A stretch of DNA of 64,000 nt from Clostridia bacterium. Its GTDB lineage: Bacteria > Bacillota > Clostridia > Christensenellales > Borkfalkiaceae. The notes under the pieces were generated by a model. That model saw only the letters and a program-made list of their open reading frames with translations, did not search any database and was not told the DNA's origin. Shown piece by piece: positions 24,907 to 33,481 of this stretch. The translations under genes and the position numbers were made by a program. Each line of letters opens with the position of its first letter. Position 1 is the first letter of the stretch. The DNA lies in NCBI GenBank assembly GCA_900770945.1, contig CAAGME010000010.1, positions 1 through 64,000 of the forward strand, in the 5' to 3' direction.

Positions 24907-27498
24907 TTATTCGTTATCGCTCGATTCGTTGTCGTCGGTTGCGGCGTCGGGAGAGGTTTTTTCGCCTTCCGCACCTTCTTCGGGCGCGATTTCGCCGTTT
25001 TCGGCAATCTCGCCTTCTTCCGTTTCTTCTTCATCCTCTGCGGGCGTTACCGAAACGGTTGCAACTTCGCCGTCTTCAAGGCGCATTATGATTACGCCGC
25101 GGGTATCTCTGCCTATCTTGGAAATATCCTTGACGTGCGTTCTTATGACCGTGCCGTTTTCGGTGATGATCATAACGTCGTCGTTTTCGGTAACCATCTT
25201 CATGTTGACGAGCAAGCCTGTTTTTTCGTTGAAGCTGCCTGCTTTTATGCCTTTGCCGCCGCGGCTTTGCAAACGGTAATCCTCTATATCCGTTCTCTTG
25301 CCGTAGCCTTTCGCGGTAATGGTTAATATGTCGTAACCCTCTTTGACGATGAGCATATCGGTCACGAAATCGTCTTCGTCAAGCTCTATCGCCTTGACGC
25401 CCTGCGTATCTCTGCCGGTCGCCCTTACGTCCGTTTCGGCAAAGCGAATACACTTACCCGAGCGGGAAGCGATTATGAATTGGTCTTCGCCCGAGCAGAT
25501 ACCCGCGGAAATGAGTTCGTCGCCTTCAACGAGGTTAATGGCAATCTTACCGGTTTTTCTTATGTTGGAGAATTCCGTTATAGCGGTCTTTTTGATAAGT
25601 CCGTTCTTTGTCGCCATAACGATATAGCCTTCGGCGTCCTCGTTGCAATCGAGCATTGTCGTAACTCTTTCGCCGTCGGAAAGCTGCAAGAGGTTGACTA
25701 AGGCTCTGCCGCGCGCCGCGCGTTGCGCTTCGGGAACAAGGAAAGCAACCGTTGCGTAAGCCTTTCCGAAGTTCGTAAAGAACAACAATCTGTCGTGCGT
25801 GGAGCAAACGAACATCTTTTCGACGAAGTCTTCGTCCTTGGGCTTATGCGCCGTCACGCCTCTTCCGCCGCGGCGTTGCGCTCTGTATTCTGCAACGGGC
25901 AACCTCTTGATGTAGCCTAAGTGCGTCATGGAGATAACAACGTCCTCGCGCGCGATAAGGTCGGCGTCTTCGATGGAAGCGGGATCGTAGGAAAGTTCCG
26001 TCTTTCTCGGCGTGTCGTACTTTACCGTGAGAGAAGTGAGGTCGTCTTTTATAATCTGACGTACTCTTTCGGGTTTTGCGAGAATGTCCTTTAAGTCCGC
26101 GATAGTCGCGTCAAGCTCGGCAAGTTCTTCTTTGAGCTTTTCGACTTCCAAGGAAGTTAAGCGTTGCAATCTCATTTCGAGGATAGCGTTCGCCTGCTTA
26201 TCGGAAAGAACGAATCTTTCCATCAGGTTGGCGGCGGCTTCGTAACGGTCTTTGGAGCGTTTGATTATGGCGATAACCTCGTCGATGTCGGTTAAGGCAA
26301 TAACCAAGCCTTTAACGATATGTTCGCGTTCCTGCGTTTTGTTGAGGTCGTAACGGGTCTTCCTTTCGGTAACGTCTATCTGGTGTTTGACGTATTCAGC
26401 CAAAATTTCTTTAAGCGTTAAAATCTTCGGTTCGCCGTCCACGAGCGCGAGGAGCGTTATGCCGTCGCTCGTCTGGAGCTGCGTGTGCTTATAAAGCGTG
26501 TTGAGAACGACTTGCGGGTTGAAGTCCTTTTTGACTTCGATAACGATTCGCATACCCTGACGGTCGGACTCGTCGTTGATATCGGAAATACCGTCGATTT
26601 TTTTGTTCTTAACCATATCGGCTATGGTTTCGATGAGTTTTTGCTTGTTGACCTGATATGGTAGTTCGGTTACGATAATGCGGTTTCTCGTTCCGTTGTT
26701 GAATTCTTCTATCTCGCAACGGGAACGAAGAACGTAACCGCCCTTACCCGTCATGTACGCCTGCTTAATGCCGGCTCTGCCGAGAAGTATCGCGCCCGTG
26801 GGATAATCGGGGGCGGGAATGTATTCCATAAGCTCCTCGATGGTGATGTCGGGGTTATCCATCAGGGCTATGGTGCCGTTTATTACTTCTTTAAGGTTAT
26901 GCGGCGGGATATTGGTAGCCATACCGACGGCTATACCGTCCGAGCCGTTTACGAGAAGGTTGGGATACCTTGCGGGGAGAACGGTCGGTTGCATGCGCGT
27001 ATCGTCGAAGTTGGGGTAGAAGTCTACCGTTTCCTTGTCGATGTCGCGAAGCATTTCCATCGCGAGCTTGCTCATACGCGCTTCGGTGTAACGGTAAGCC
27101 GCGGGCGGGTCGCCGTCGACCGAGCCGAAGTTGCCGTGACCGTCAACGAGCGGAAGGTTAATGGAAAAGTCCTGCGCTAAGCGGACGAGCGCGTCGTAAA
27201 CGGAGCTGTCGCCGTGCGGGTGGTACTTACCGAGAACGTCACCGACGATTGTGGCGCACTTTTTGTACGCTTTATCGGGCGTTAAACCTATCTCGTTCAT
27301 CGAGTAGAGTATTCTTCTGTGTACGGGCTTCAAGCCGTCGCGAACGTCCGGAATAGCCCTCGAAACGTTAACCGCCATAGCGTACGCTATAAACGAACGT
27401 TTCATTTCGTTATCGACCTCGACGTTGATAAGCTTTGTTTGTTCGAGAGTCTTTTTAAACTCCTGCGTAAGTTCGGGAGATGATTGTTTTTTAGCCAT
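24907..27498 (-). CDS. gyrA: DNA gyrase subunit A
   Basis: 863 aa. This is the breakage-reunion subunit that introduces negative supercoils with GyrB. The active-site tyrosine is Tyr137 in AAYRYTEARMS. The quinolone-determining region HPHGDSSVYDALVRLAQD keeps Ser98 and Asp102, the sensitive-type residues equivalent to E. coli Ser83 and Asp87. The C-terminal beta-pinwheel holds the GyrA box QRRGGRGV, required for wrapping and separating gyrase from topoisomerase IV. A long acidic tail ends the protein. AAGGAG precedes ATG 27498, 19 bp after the gyrB stop. Confidence 0.98.
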   Translation of the reverse strand: MAKKQSSPELTQEFKKTLEQTKLINVEVDNEMKRSFIAYAMAVNVSRAIPDVRDGLKPVHRRILYSMNEIGLTPDKAYKKCATIVGDVLGKYHPHGDSSVYDALVRLAQDFSINLPLVDGHGNFGSVDGDPPAAYRYTEARMSKLAMEMLRDIDKETVDFYPNFDDTRMQPTVLPARYPNLLVNGSDGIAVGMATNIPPHNLKEVINGTIALMDNPDITIEELMEYIPAPDYPTGAILLGRAGIKQAYMTGKGGYVLRSRCEIEEFNNGTRNRIIVTELPYQVNKQKLIETIADMVKNKKIDGISDINDESDRQGMRIVIEVKKDFNPQVVLNTLYKHTQLQTSDGITLLALVDGEPKILTLKEILAEYVKHQIDVTERKTRYDLNKTQEREHIVKGLVIALTDIDEVIAIIKRSKDRYEAAANLMERFVLSDKQANAILEMRLQRLTSLEVEKLKEELAELDATIADLKDILAKPERVRQIIKDDLTSLTVKYDTPRKTELSYDPASIEDADLIAREDVVISMTHLGYIKRLPVAEYRAQRRGGRGVTAHKPKDEDFVEKMFVCSTHDRLLFFTNFGKAYATVAFLVPEAQRAARGRALVNLLQLSDGERVTTMLDCNEDAEGYIVMATKNGLIKKTAITEFSNIRKTGKIAINLVEGDELISAGICSGEDQFIIASRSGKCIRFAETDVRATGRDTQGVKAIELDEDDFVTDMLIVKEGYDILTITAKGYGKRTDIEDYRLQSRGGKGIKAGSFNEKTGLLVNMKMVTENDDVMIITENGTVIRTHVKDISKIGRDTRGVIIMRLEDGEVATVSVTPAEDEEETEEGEIAENGEIAPEEGAEGEKTSPDAATDDNESSDNE

Positions 27499-27517
27499 TT
27501 TCGATTACTCCTTTTTC

Positions 27518-29428
27518 TTATACGTCCAGATCGCTTACGAGCTTAGCGTTCTCCGCAATGAAGTTACGGCGCGGTTCGGCGTCGTCGCCCATCAAAAGCG
27601 TGAACATCGCGTCGGCTTGTACGGCGTCCTCTACGGTGACTTTGAGCATGGTACGGGTCGCCGGGTTCATCGTCGTTTCCCAAAGCTGTTCGGCGTTCAT
27701 TTCGCCCAAACCTTTGTAACGCTGAATGTCGCATTTGCCGTTCGCCGCCAAAAAGTCGGAAAGTTCTTTATCGCTGTAAAAATAATTGTCAACCTTGTTC
27801 TTCGTCACCTTGTAAAGCGGCGGTTGCGCGATATATACGTGACCTTGCTCGACGAGCGGACGCATAAAGCGGAAAAAGAAGGTTAAAAGAAGTATTCGTA
27901 TATGACTGCCGTCGACATCGGCATCGGTCATACAGATGATTCTGTCGTAACGAAGTTTTTTAACGTCGAAATCGTCCTGCATGCCGCCGCCGAAGGCGGT
28001 TATCATCGCTTTGATTTCGTCGTTTTCGAGAACGCGGTTGATACGCGCTTTTTCAACGTTCAATATTTTGCCGCGCAAAGGTAAGATTGCCTGGAATCTT
28101 CTGTCCCTTCCTTGTTTTGCCGTGCCGCCTGCGGAATCGCCCTCGACGAGGAAAATTTCGCAAAGTTCGGCGTTCTTTTCGGAACAGTCGGCAAGCTTAC
28201 CGGGAAGCGCAGAGCCTTCGAACGCGCTTTTACGCGTAGCTTCTCTCGCCTTTCTCGCAGCCTCTCTCGCGCGCTTTGCCGTAACGGACTTTAAGATGAG
28301 TTCTTTCGCTCTTGCGGGGTTTTCTTCGAGATAAGTCCCTAAAGCTTCCTGCATAGCCCTGGAAACAAGCCCTCTCATCTCGGAATTGCCGAGTTTTGTT
28401 TTTGTCTGACCTTCGAATTGCGGTTCGGGCAATTTTACGGAAATAACGGCAGTCAAGCCTTCTCTGACGTCCTCGCCCGAAAGTTTGTCCTTTTCGTCGT
28501 CCTTTAAGACGTTGAGTTTTCTGCCGTACTCGTTCAAAAGCTTGGTTAAAGAAGCTTTGAATCCGTCAAGGTGCGTGCCGCCTTCCTCGGTGTTGATGTT
28601 GTTTGCGAAGGCAAAAACCGTTTCGTTGTAACCGTCGTTATACTGCAACGAAATCTCCACGACGACGTCGCCGTAAGTTTCTTCGAAGTATATGGGTTCG
28701 GGGAGAAGCACGGTTTTGTTCTTGTTCAAATCTTCGACGAAGTGGCGTATGCCGCCCTCGAAGCAGAATTCGTCCTTTTTTGGCGTTTCGGGGCGTAAAT
28801 CTTCTATTCTTATTCTCAAACCCTTGTTGAGGTAGCAAAGTTCGCGCAAACGCGTTTTAAGGTTCTCGTACGAAAACTCCGTCGATTCGAAAATCTCGTC
28901 GTCGGGCATAAAGGTCACCTTCGTACCGGTCGCTTGCGTTTCGCCGACTACCTGTAAGCGGGCTTGCGGAACGCCGCGGTTATAGCGTTGACGGAAGCGT
29001 TTGCCCTTTTGGCAAACTTCCACTTCCAGCCATTCGGAAAGCGCGTTGACGACCGAGATACCCACGCCGTGAAGTCCGCCGGAAATTTTGTATCCGCCGC
29101 CGCCGAATTTTCCGCCAGCGTGAAGCTTTGTCAAAACGACTTCGACCGCGGAAACGCCTTCCGCATGGTGAATGTCGGTCGGTATGCCTCTGCCGTTGTC
29201 CTCGACGGTGCAAGACCCGTCTTTGTTGATGGTAACCTTAATAAGGTCGCAGTACCCGGCAAGAGCTTCGTCGATGGAGTTATCGACAACTTCCTGCACG
29301 AGATGATGAAGCCCCCTCGAATCGGTCGAACCGATATACATGCCCGGACGCTTACGGACAGGGTCAAGCCCCTCAAGGACCTGAATCTGAGCTTCGCCGT
29401 AAGTTCCTTCTACTTTGTTTTCCGCCAT
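27518..29428 (-). CDS. gyrB: DNA gyrase subunit B
   Basis: 636 aa from ATG 29428. The frame reaches a TTG at 29440, but that codon abuts the AGGGAG ribosome site and is unlikely. GyrB supplies the ATPase. The GHKL motifs are VVDNSIDEALAG, VEDNGRGIPTD and SGGLHGVG. The TOPRIM metal site is in LVEGDSAGGTAKQGRDR with DADVDGSHI, and PLRGKILNVEKAR is conserved. The gene is transcribed with gyrA. The promoter at 29466-29494 lies about 50 bp downstream of a 47-bp alternating purine-pyrimidine tract that could respond to supercoiling. recF and dnaN are not nearby. Confidence 0.98.
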   Translation of the reverse strand: MAENKVEGTYGEAQIQVLEGLDPVRKRPGMYIGSTDSRGLHHLVQEVVDNSIDEALAGYCDLIKVTINKDGSCTVEDNGRGIPTDIHHAEGVSAVEVVLTKLHAGGKFGGGGYKISGGLHGVGISVVNALSEWLEVEVCQKGKRFRQRYNRGVPQARLQVVGETQATGTKVTFMPDDEIFESTEFSYENLKTRLRELCYLNKGLRIRIEDLRPETPKKDEFCFEGGIRHFVEDLNKNKTVLLPEPIYFEETYGDVVVEISLQYNDGYNETVFAFANNINTEEGGTHLDGFKASLTKLLNEYGRKLNVLKDDEKDKLSGEDVREGLTAVISVKLPEPQFEGQTKTKLGNSEMRGLVSRAMQEALGTYLEENPARAKELILKSVTAKRAREAARKAREATRKSAFEGSALPGKLADCSEKNAELCEIFLVEGDSAGGTAKQGRDRRFQAILPLRGKILNVEKARINRVLENDEIKAMITAFGGGMQDDFDVKKLRYDRIICMTDADVDGSHIRILLLTFFFRFMRPLVEQGHVYIAQPPLYKVTKNKVDNYFYSDKELSDFLAANGKCDIQRYKGLGEMNAEQLWETTMNPATRTMLKVTVEDAVQADAMFTLLMGDDAEPRRNFIAENAKLVSDLDV

Positions 29429-29465
29429 TTTTGGTTTCAACTCCCTAAAATTTTTCTTTGTATCG

Positions 29466-29494
29466 ATTATACAACAAAATTAAAGGAAAGTAAA
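29466..29494 (-). promoter_or_regulatory. Promoter of gyrB-gyrA
   Basis: Minus strand TTTACT (29494-29489), 17-bp spacer, TATAAT (29471-29466), 37 bp before the chosen gyrB start. Confidence 0.8.
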
Positions 29495-29531
29495 GCGTTT
29501 TCGGGCTTTCTTTTATTTTAATTTTTGTCGG

Positions 29532-29590
29532 GTGCGCACACGGGCGTACGCGTATGTACGTATGCGTATGTATACGCATGCGCATGCACG
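29532..29590. other. Alternating purine-pyrimidine (Z-DNA-prone) tract upstream of gyrB
   Basis: From 29544 to 29590 every step alternates purine and pyrimidine for 47 bp, with many GC, GT and AC steps; 29532-29542 alternates too, broken by GGG. Such tracts flip to Z-DNA under negative supercoiling. It sits about 50 bp upstream of the gyrB -35 box and downstream of the M50-protease gene terminator. Confidence 0.7.
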
Positions 29591-29612
29591 AGAAAATCGC
29601 AAATTTTTTCCG

Positions 29613-29642
29613 CAAAAAAAAGCCCTCGAACATTCGAGAGCT
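29613..29642 (-). terminator. Intrinsic terminator of the ppx/M50 protease operon
   Basis: Minus strand GCTCTCGAA-TG-TTCGAGGGC hairpin followed by eight T. Confidence 0.88.
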
Positions 29643-29659
29643 TAACTATAAGCCGTAAG

Positions 29660-30730
29660 TCAGCTTAGCGACGGGGCGATAAACTCGTCAAAAACCTTTT
29701 TGTCGCTCGCGGCAAGCCCTTTTAGGGGGCAATTTTCGCTTAAAGTTTTATAAGACGAGCTAACGAGCGTCGCCCATTCTTTTTCGCCTTTAAAAAGCCT
29801 GTACGCCGCATGCGCGCGGCAAGAAGCCAAGTTCTCGTCGAAGAAAGGCTCGACTTCCGGTAAAAGGGCTTCAACCTTTTCCTCGTCCTTTTCTACGCAG
29901 GCTATAAAAAATCTTTCCATAAGTAGGGCTATAACTTCGTTATCCGACAATTCCGTGGTTTTTAGAAGCTTGTCCGCAATGAGTCTTGCGGTCGGTAAAT
30001 CGCCTTTTGAAAGCATATAAAGACAATCGTAATAAGTGGTCGGGCGTTTGCCGTAAGTCTTTTCGACGGTTAAAGGAAAGGCTTTTTCGAGCGGCTCGCC
30101 GTTAAAAAGGCGGCTTTCCGTTTCAAAAGCGACAAGGGTTTTGACGTACGAAGGCTTATCGGCTTTAAACAAAAGCGCGCCGTCGTTAGCCTCGGTAAAC
30201 GGCAAAAAGTTGATGAGCAACATATAAAACGCCGAAAACGAAGCGGCAATAAACAATGCGAGCAGACAGCCGTTTTTGATGACAACGGCAAGAACGGCGA
30301 ATAAAACAATCGTCAATACGCTGCCGACAAGCCCGCCGACAAGCGCGGTTGTAAGCGATTTTTCGGCATTTATAGGGTTTTTAACGTAAAAAACAGTCCA
30401 GCCGGCGTGCAAAGACGAGCGTTCACTCGATATTTTCGGTTTTTCTTTGCTTATTTTGAAGCCCCAAAAGCTTATTGCCGCAACCCGCGAGCCGGAAAAA
30501 GAAGCAAAAAGCGCGTGTAACAGCTCGTGTAACGCATTGTGCAGAAAATACCCGATGAACGCGCCGACGAAAACAAGAAAAATTCTGAGCAAAACCGCCC
30601 ACGCGCCGCTTGCGGGATATATGAAAAACCCCGAAATTTCGGTCGCTACGCCCAAAACAATGCACACGGCGGCAATAAGCCGCGTATAAGCGTAATCGTT
30701 TTCCAATTTTTCCATTCTTTCTTTTGTCAT
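29660..30730 (-). CDS. Putative M50 (site-2-protease-like) membrane zinc metalloprotease
   Basis: 356 aa from ATG 30730, which overlaps the stop of the upstream Ppx gene (ATGA); the frame is open for eight more codons but the overlap and AGGTG site fix the start. Membrane segments include residues 17-37, 45-66, 130-152 and 155-178. HELLH (68-72) is an HExxH zinc motif within a helix. NFLPFTEANDG (174-184) matches the NxxPxxxxDG third-ligand motif of M50 proteases. The C-terminal 160 residues are soluble and helical, TPR-like in character. It may act as an intramembrane protease in signalling; the substrate is unknown. Confidence 0.72.
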   Translation of the reverse strand: MTKERMEKLENDYAYTRLIAAVCIVLGVATEISGFFIYPASGAWAVLLRIFLVFVGAFIGYFLHNALHELLHALFASFSGSRVAAISFWGFKISKEKPKISSERSSLHAGWTVFYVKNPINAEKSLTTALVGGLVGSVLTIVLFAVLAVVIKNGCLLALFIAASFSAFYMLLINFLPFTEANDGALLFKADKPSYVKTLVAFETESRLFNGEPLEKAFPLTVEKTYGKRPTTYYDCLYMLSKGDLPTARLIADKLLKTTELSDNEVIALLMERFFIACVEKDEEKVEALLPEVEPFFDENLASCRAHAAYRLFKGEKEWATLVSSSYKTLSENCPLKGLAASDKKVFDEFIAPSLS

Positions 30731-31590
30731 AAAGCACCTGTTTTTAAAAGACAATAGCCTTCGAGATTATCGGCTTCGCTCGCGTAAAACTCACCGAGAT
30801 TAAGGTATTTAAGAACAGCCGACAAAAGCGCGCCGCCACACACGATAACCCGCGCGCGCTTTTTGTCTTCGAAAAGTTTGCCTCGCTCCTCTGTCGTCTT
30901 TGTCGAAAGCAGTAAAACGAAAGGGTCAAGAAAAGATTTTTCTACCTTAAGTCCCTGTATAACTTCGGGAACGTAAGTTTTTTGTCCCGAAAAGGCGTGC
31001 GCTATCGAAGTCGCCGTGCCGCCGACGGCTACGAGTTTTTTTATTTCGGGGACTTGTCCGTAGGTCTTGACAAGCTCGCCCGTCAGTTTCATTATCTTGT
31101 CATAATCCTCTCCGCACTCATCGCACAAAGTCACCGCGCCGAACGGAAGCGAATGCGAATAAATTATTTTTCCGTCCTTTTTTACGGCAAGTTCGCTCGA
31201 AGCCCCGCCTATATCTATAACGGCTCCGTCACCGCCCGAAAGCGCACCGAGCAAGCCCGTTTCGGCTTCCGTTTCGCCCGAAAGAATTTCTATTTTTATT
31301 CCCGTTTCGCGCTCTAAAAATTCGGCGTAAGCTTTGCCGTTTTTCGAATTGCGAACGGCAGCCGTCGCAAACGCGAGAATATCTTGCTTTTTAACGCCAA
31401 CCTCTTCCGCTTTTTCGGCAAGCGTTTTTACGGCGTCGGTCGTTCTCTTTTTAGAATTTTCGTCAAGAAGCCCGTCCTCCGATATGTTTTTACCGAGTTG
31501 CGAAGTTATTTTTCCGTTGTATATTATTTTTCCGTCCGAAAAACAACGCAATCGGACGGAATTAGACCCTATATCGAGTACCGCTTTCAT
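30727..31590 (-). CDS. Ppx/GppA family phosphatase
   Basis: 287 aa, a short single-lobe-pair member of the exopolyphosphatase/guanosine pentaphosphatase family (ASKHA fold), lacking the C-terminal HD domain of longer Ppx. Motifs: AVLDIGSNSVRLRCF at the N-terminus (phosphate loop), FATAAVRNSKNG, LSGETEAETGLLGAL, GAVIDIGGASSELAV, and VGGTATSIAHA. It would hydrolyse polyphosphate or (p)ppGpp-related phosphates. It is translationally coupled to the M50-like membrane protease. A repeat region containing the third long-hairpin element lies just upstream. Confidence 0.88.
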   Translation of the reverse strand: MKAVLDIGSNSVRLRCFSDGKIIYNGKITSQLGKNISEDGLLDENSKKRTTDAVKTLAEKAEEVGVKKQDILAFATAAVRNSKNGKAYAEFLERETGIKIEILSGETEAETGLLGALSGGDGAVIDIGGASSELAVKKDGKIIYSHSLPFGAVTLCDECGEDYDKIMKLTGELVKTYGQVPEIKKLVAVGGTATSIAHAFSGQKTYVPEVIQGLKVEKSFLDPFVLLLSTKTTEERGKLFEDKKRARVIVCGGALLSAVLKYLNLGEFYASEADNLEGYCLLKTGAL

Positions 31591-31900
31591 TTTTTACTCC
31601 GTAGAATTTTTTATAGTTGAAAGTTACCCTGTACCGACTTTCGCCCGCTCGGTTCTGCCGAGCTTTGTGGAGAAGGGGGACCGTCGCCAATGCGACGGTG
31701 GATGAGGGGATATTGTGTAAATCAAAAATTGAAAGTGTTTGCCAACTTGTCGGCTTTTTGTTCTTGTTAGCCGTTTTAGGGCTTAGAGTGGTGTAGTTTG
31801 GCACAGCTGGTGACGGCGACCGACAGGCGCGTACTAAAACGTACGTAACTGAGGTCGACGGCGCACGCAGTGACAAAATGCGACGCTATAAGCCCTAAAA
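31591..31900. repeat. Composite intergenic repeat region, copy 3 of the long-hairpin element
   Basis: No gene is present. The CCCCTCATCCACCGTCGCA repeat lies here in inverted orientation relative to copies 1 and 2 (about 31630-31715). The long hairpin spans 31773-31901: GTTTTAGGGCTTA (31773-31785) pairs over 13 bp with TAAGCCCTAAAAC (31889-31901). TTTGGCAC pairs with GTGACAAA with one mismatch, and the apex is GCGTAC-TAAAA-CGTACGTAAC. The distal arm overlaps the first base of the DivIC-like gene's stop codon. Confidence 0.7.
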
Positions 31901-32164
31901 CTATTTGTCGTCGGGGTACCGCCACCCCAGCTCCCTCGCCTTTTCCTCTATCTTCCAGCTTGACTGCCACTTGTCGATATCGTCTTCGAGAGATTCGTTT
32001 TCTTCACGCAAGGCGGCGATTTCGGCTTTTATGGAATCGAGTTCGCGCTCCTTGTTTTTTATGACGAGCATTTGATAGACCATTATAAAGAGCAGAAGCG
32101 CAAGAAGAAGCACCGCGGTGGAAACGCTTGCGGCAAGTATTTTTTTCAGCTTTTGTTCGTCCAT
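31901..32164 (-). CDS. divIC: Septum formation initiator, DivIC/FtsB family
   Basis: 87 aa from ATG 32164 (AAAGGAGC 5 bp upstream); the frame is open further upstream without a ribosome site. It has a short cytoplasmic N-terminus, one membrane helix (STAVLLLALLLFIMVYQMLV), then an extracytoplasmic leucine-zipper coiled coil (ELDSIKAEIAALREENESLE), and ends KARELGWRYPDDK. This is the DivIC/FtsB layout, a bitopic divisome protein that forms a complex with FtsL and FtsQ/DivIB. The order yabP-yabQ-divIC is the same as in B. subtilis, which supports the assignment. Confidence 0.9.
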   Translation of the reverse strand: MDEQKLKKILAASVSTAVLLLALLLFIMVYQMLVIKNKERELDSIKAEIAALREENESLEDDIDKWQSSWKIEEKARELGWRYPDDK

Positions 32165-32540
32165 TATTGCTCCTTTGTCGTATTTTCGCAAACGCGCGTT
32201 TAAAGCGTGATGCAATCCCCAAAATAAATTTCTTGAATATATTATACACTTTAAGCGATATAATTGCAAGCACTTTACCGAAAATTTTGCGTTCAACGAA
32301 CGTTCCGAGCGCAAAAGAAGCGACTAAAAAGCCTCTTACCCGCTCGAAAGTAAGGTTTACGACGAGAAAATAATAACAAAACGCCGAAAGAACAAGAAAA
32401 ATAAGAGCGCGGAAAATATCCTTGACGCGAGCGGAAAAAGGCGCGAAAACAACGAGCAGAACGTCCGCCCCGAGCATAGCCGCCGCGCCCGCGCCAAAAA
32501 ACTTTAACGCCAAAAAAATTTGCGAATGCGTTTCGAACAT
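32004..32540 (-). CDS. yabQ: Sporulation protein YabQ-like, reading into divIC
   Basis: 178 aa. The first 125 residues are a polytopic membrane domain (LALKFFGAGAAAMLGADVLL, RALIFLVLSAFCYYFLVV) with a basic loop (SRFKRAFAKIRQRSNNGR), as in YabQ, which is needed for spore cortex formation. The last 54 codons (32164-32004) run out of frame through divIC, giving a composition (RKRFHRGASSCASALYNG) unlike any YabQ. The natural stop may have been lost, or a frameshift may lie near 32165. The start overlaps the yabP stop (TAATG). The gene between yabP and divIC in B. subtilis is yabQ. Confidence 0.78.
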   Translation of the reverse strand: MFETHSQIFLALKFFGAGAAAMLGADVLLVVFAPFSARVKDIFRALIFLVLSAFCYYFLVVNLTFERVRGFLVASFALGTFVERKIFGKVLAIISLKVYNIFKKFILGIASRFKRAFAKIRQRSNNGRTKAEKNTCRKRFHRGASSCASALYNGLSNARHKKQGARTRFHKSRNRRLA

Positions 32541-32779
32541 TACTTTATTAGTTTTTTGAAAATGTTTTCGCCGGAAGAATATCTGACGAAAAAGACCTTG
32601 CCCTCTGCGCCGAGCGTGCCGCCTTGTTTATTGAAGAGAGAGATTTTCAGTTTTTCACCCGAAACAGTCAGTTTTCTGCCGTCTTTTAATTCCAGACGGA
32701 TTTCCTTTTCGGAAAAGCCTTTTACGTCTAAGACCTCGCTTGCGGAAAACGTTTCGCCGTCAATACACAGTTTATGCAT
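32540..32779 (-). CDS. yabP: Sporulation protein YabP/YqfC family
   Basis: 79 aa. The beta-rich pattern HKLCIDGETFSASEVLDVKGFSEKEIRLELKDGRKLTVSGEKLKI is typical of the YabP/YqfC domain, which is found in spore cortex proteins under sigma-E control. It is shorter than B. subtilis YabP (about 100 aa) at the N-terminus. AGAGAGGT precedes ATG 32779. It is translationally coupled to yabQ. The cluster implies that the organism makes, or recently made, endospores. Confidence 0.85.
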   Translation of the reverse strand: MHKLCIDGETFSASEVLDVKGFSEKEIRLELKDGRKLTVSGEKLKISLFNKQGGTLGAEGKVFFVRYSSGENIFKKLIK

Positions 32780-32823
32780 GAGCTTACCTCTCTTTTATCA
32801 TATTCGGCGATTCTAAAAAATAT

Positions 32824-32853
32824 GAAAAAAGAGCGATAATCGACTTATCGCCC
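32824..32853 (-). terminator. Terminator of the 32876 gene built on the dispersed palindrome
   Basis: Minus strand GCGATA/TATCGC arms with the AGTCGAT core as loop, followed by CTCTTTTTT. The word CGATAATCGACTTAT is at 32834-32848. Confidence 0.75.
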
Positions 32854-32875
32854 GACTTTTTGTTACTTTCGCCGT

Positions 32876-33481
32876 TTATACGTTTTCTTTTCGACTTTTT
32901 AAAGTCGGCTTTTTGAAGTACGCAACGGCTTTGCTTTCTTTTCTTTCGCCTTTCAGCTTTTTAATTTCCGCGCGCAAAACCTCGGCTTCGATTAAGCCTA
33001 AGTCACGGTATTTTTCTTTGATTCTTTCTATAAGAGAATCTATCGCCTCGCAAAGTCTTTCATAAGGCGAAGCTTCGTTTTTTTTGCTTTTTTTACTTGA
33101 ATTTACGCTTCTATACTTATTCTGCAATCTCAAAGCGAGCTTTTCGTCACCGTGTGAAAGCTCGTAAATTACTCGCCTCACCGATTTTCCGTTTTTTACG
33201 CCATCTTTTACGTTTTTTATAAGTTCTTGCTCCTCTTCATAAGTAAATATACGTTTTTTTCGTGCATTGAGCGAAGAGATAAACGGATATTTTTGTTTGA
33301 GTTCGTCGTCCGTTCGGGCTTTTTTGATAAGCGAATAGTAGTAATTGCGCACGCTGCCCGTTGCGAGCGAAAACTTTTCGCCTGTCTTTTTGAACACCGC
33401 CGTAAGGCTTGCGCCGTTTTTTTGAGCCTTAGCCGCTTCCGCAACGAGATATTCGGTAAGTTTGTCTTTTAATTGCGTCAC
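32876..33481 (-). CDS. Probable DNA-binding protein with two Myb/HTH-like repeats
   Basis: 201 aa, basic. The first helical motif is around residues 25-55 (SLTAVFKKTGEKFSLATGSVRNYYYSLIKK). The second is around residues 77-120 (TYEEEQELIKNVKDGV...SVRRVIYELSHG). Both have the helix-turn-helix/Myb-like pattern, with aromatic and basic residues in the third helix. A coiled-coil segment follows (DSLIERIKEKYRDLGLIEAE), then a lysine-rich tail. The Myb-plus-coiled-coil layout recalls RsfA-type prespore regulators, and the gene sits next to yabPQ, but the link is inference. It is divergent from the 33596 gene and ends at a palindrome-type terminator. Confidence 0.6.
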   Translation of the reverse strand: MTQLKDKLTEYLVAEAAKAQKNGASLTAVFKKTGEKFSLATGSVRNYYYSLIKKARTDDELKQKYPFISSLNARKKRIFTYEEEQELIKNVKDGVKNGKSVRRVIYELSHGDEKLALRLQNKYRSVNSSKKSKKNEASPYERLCEAIDSLIERIKEKYRDLGLIEAEVLRAEIKKLKGERKESKAVAYFKKPTLKSRKENV

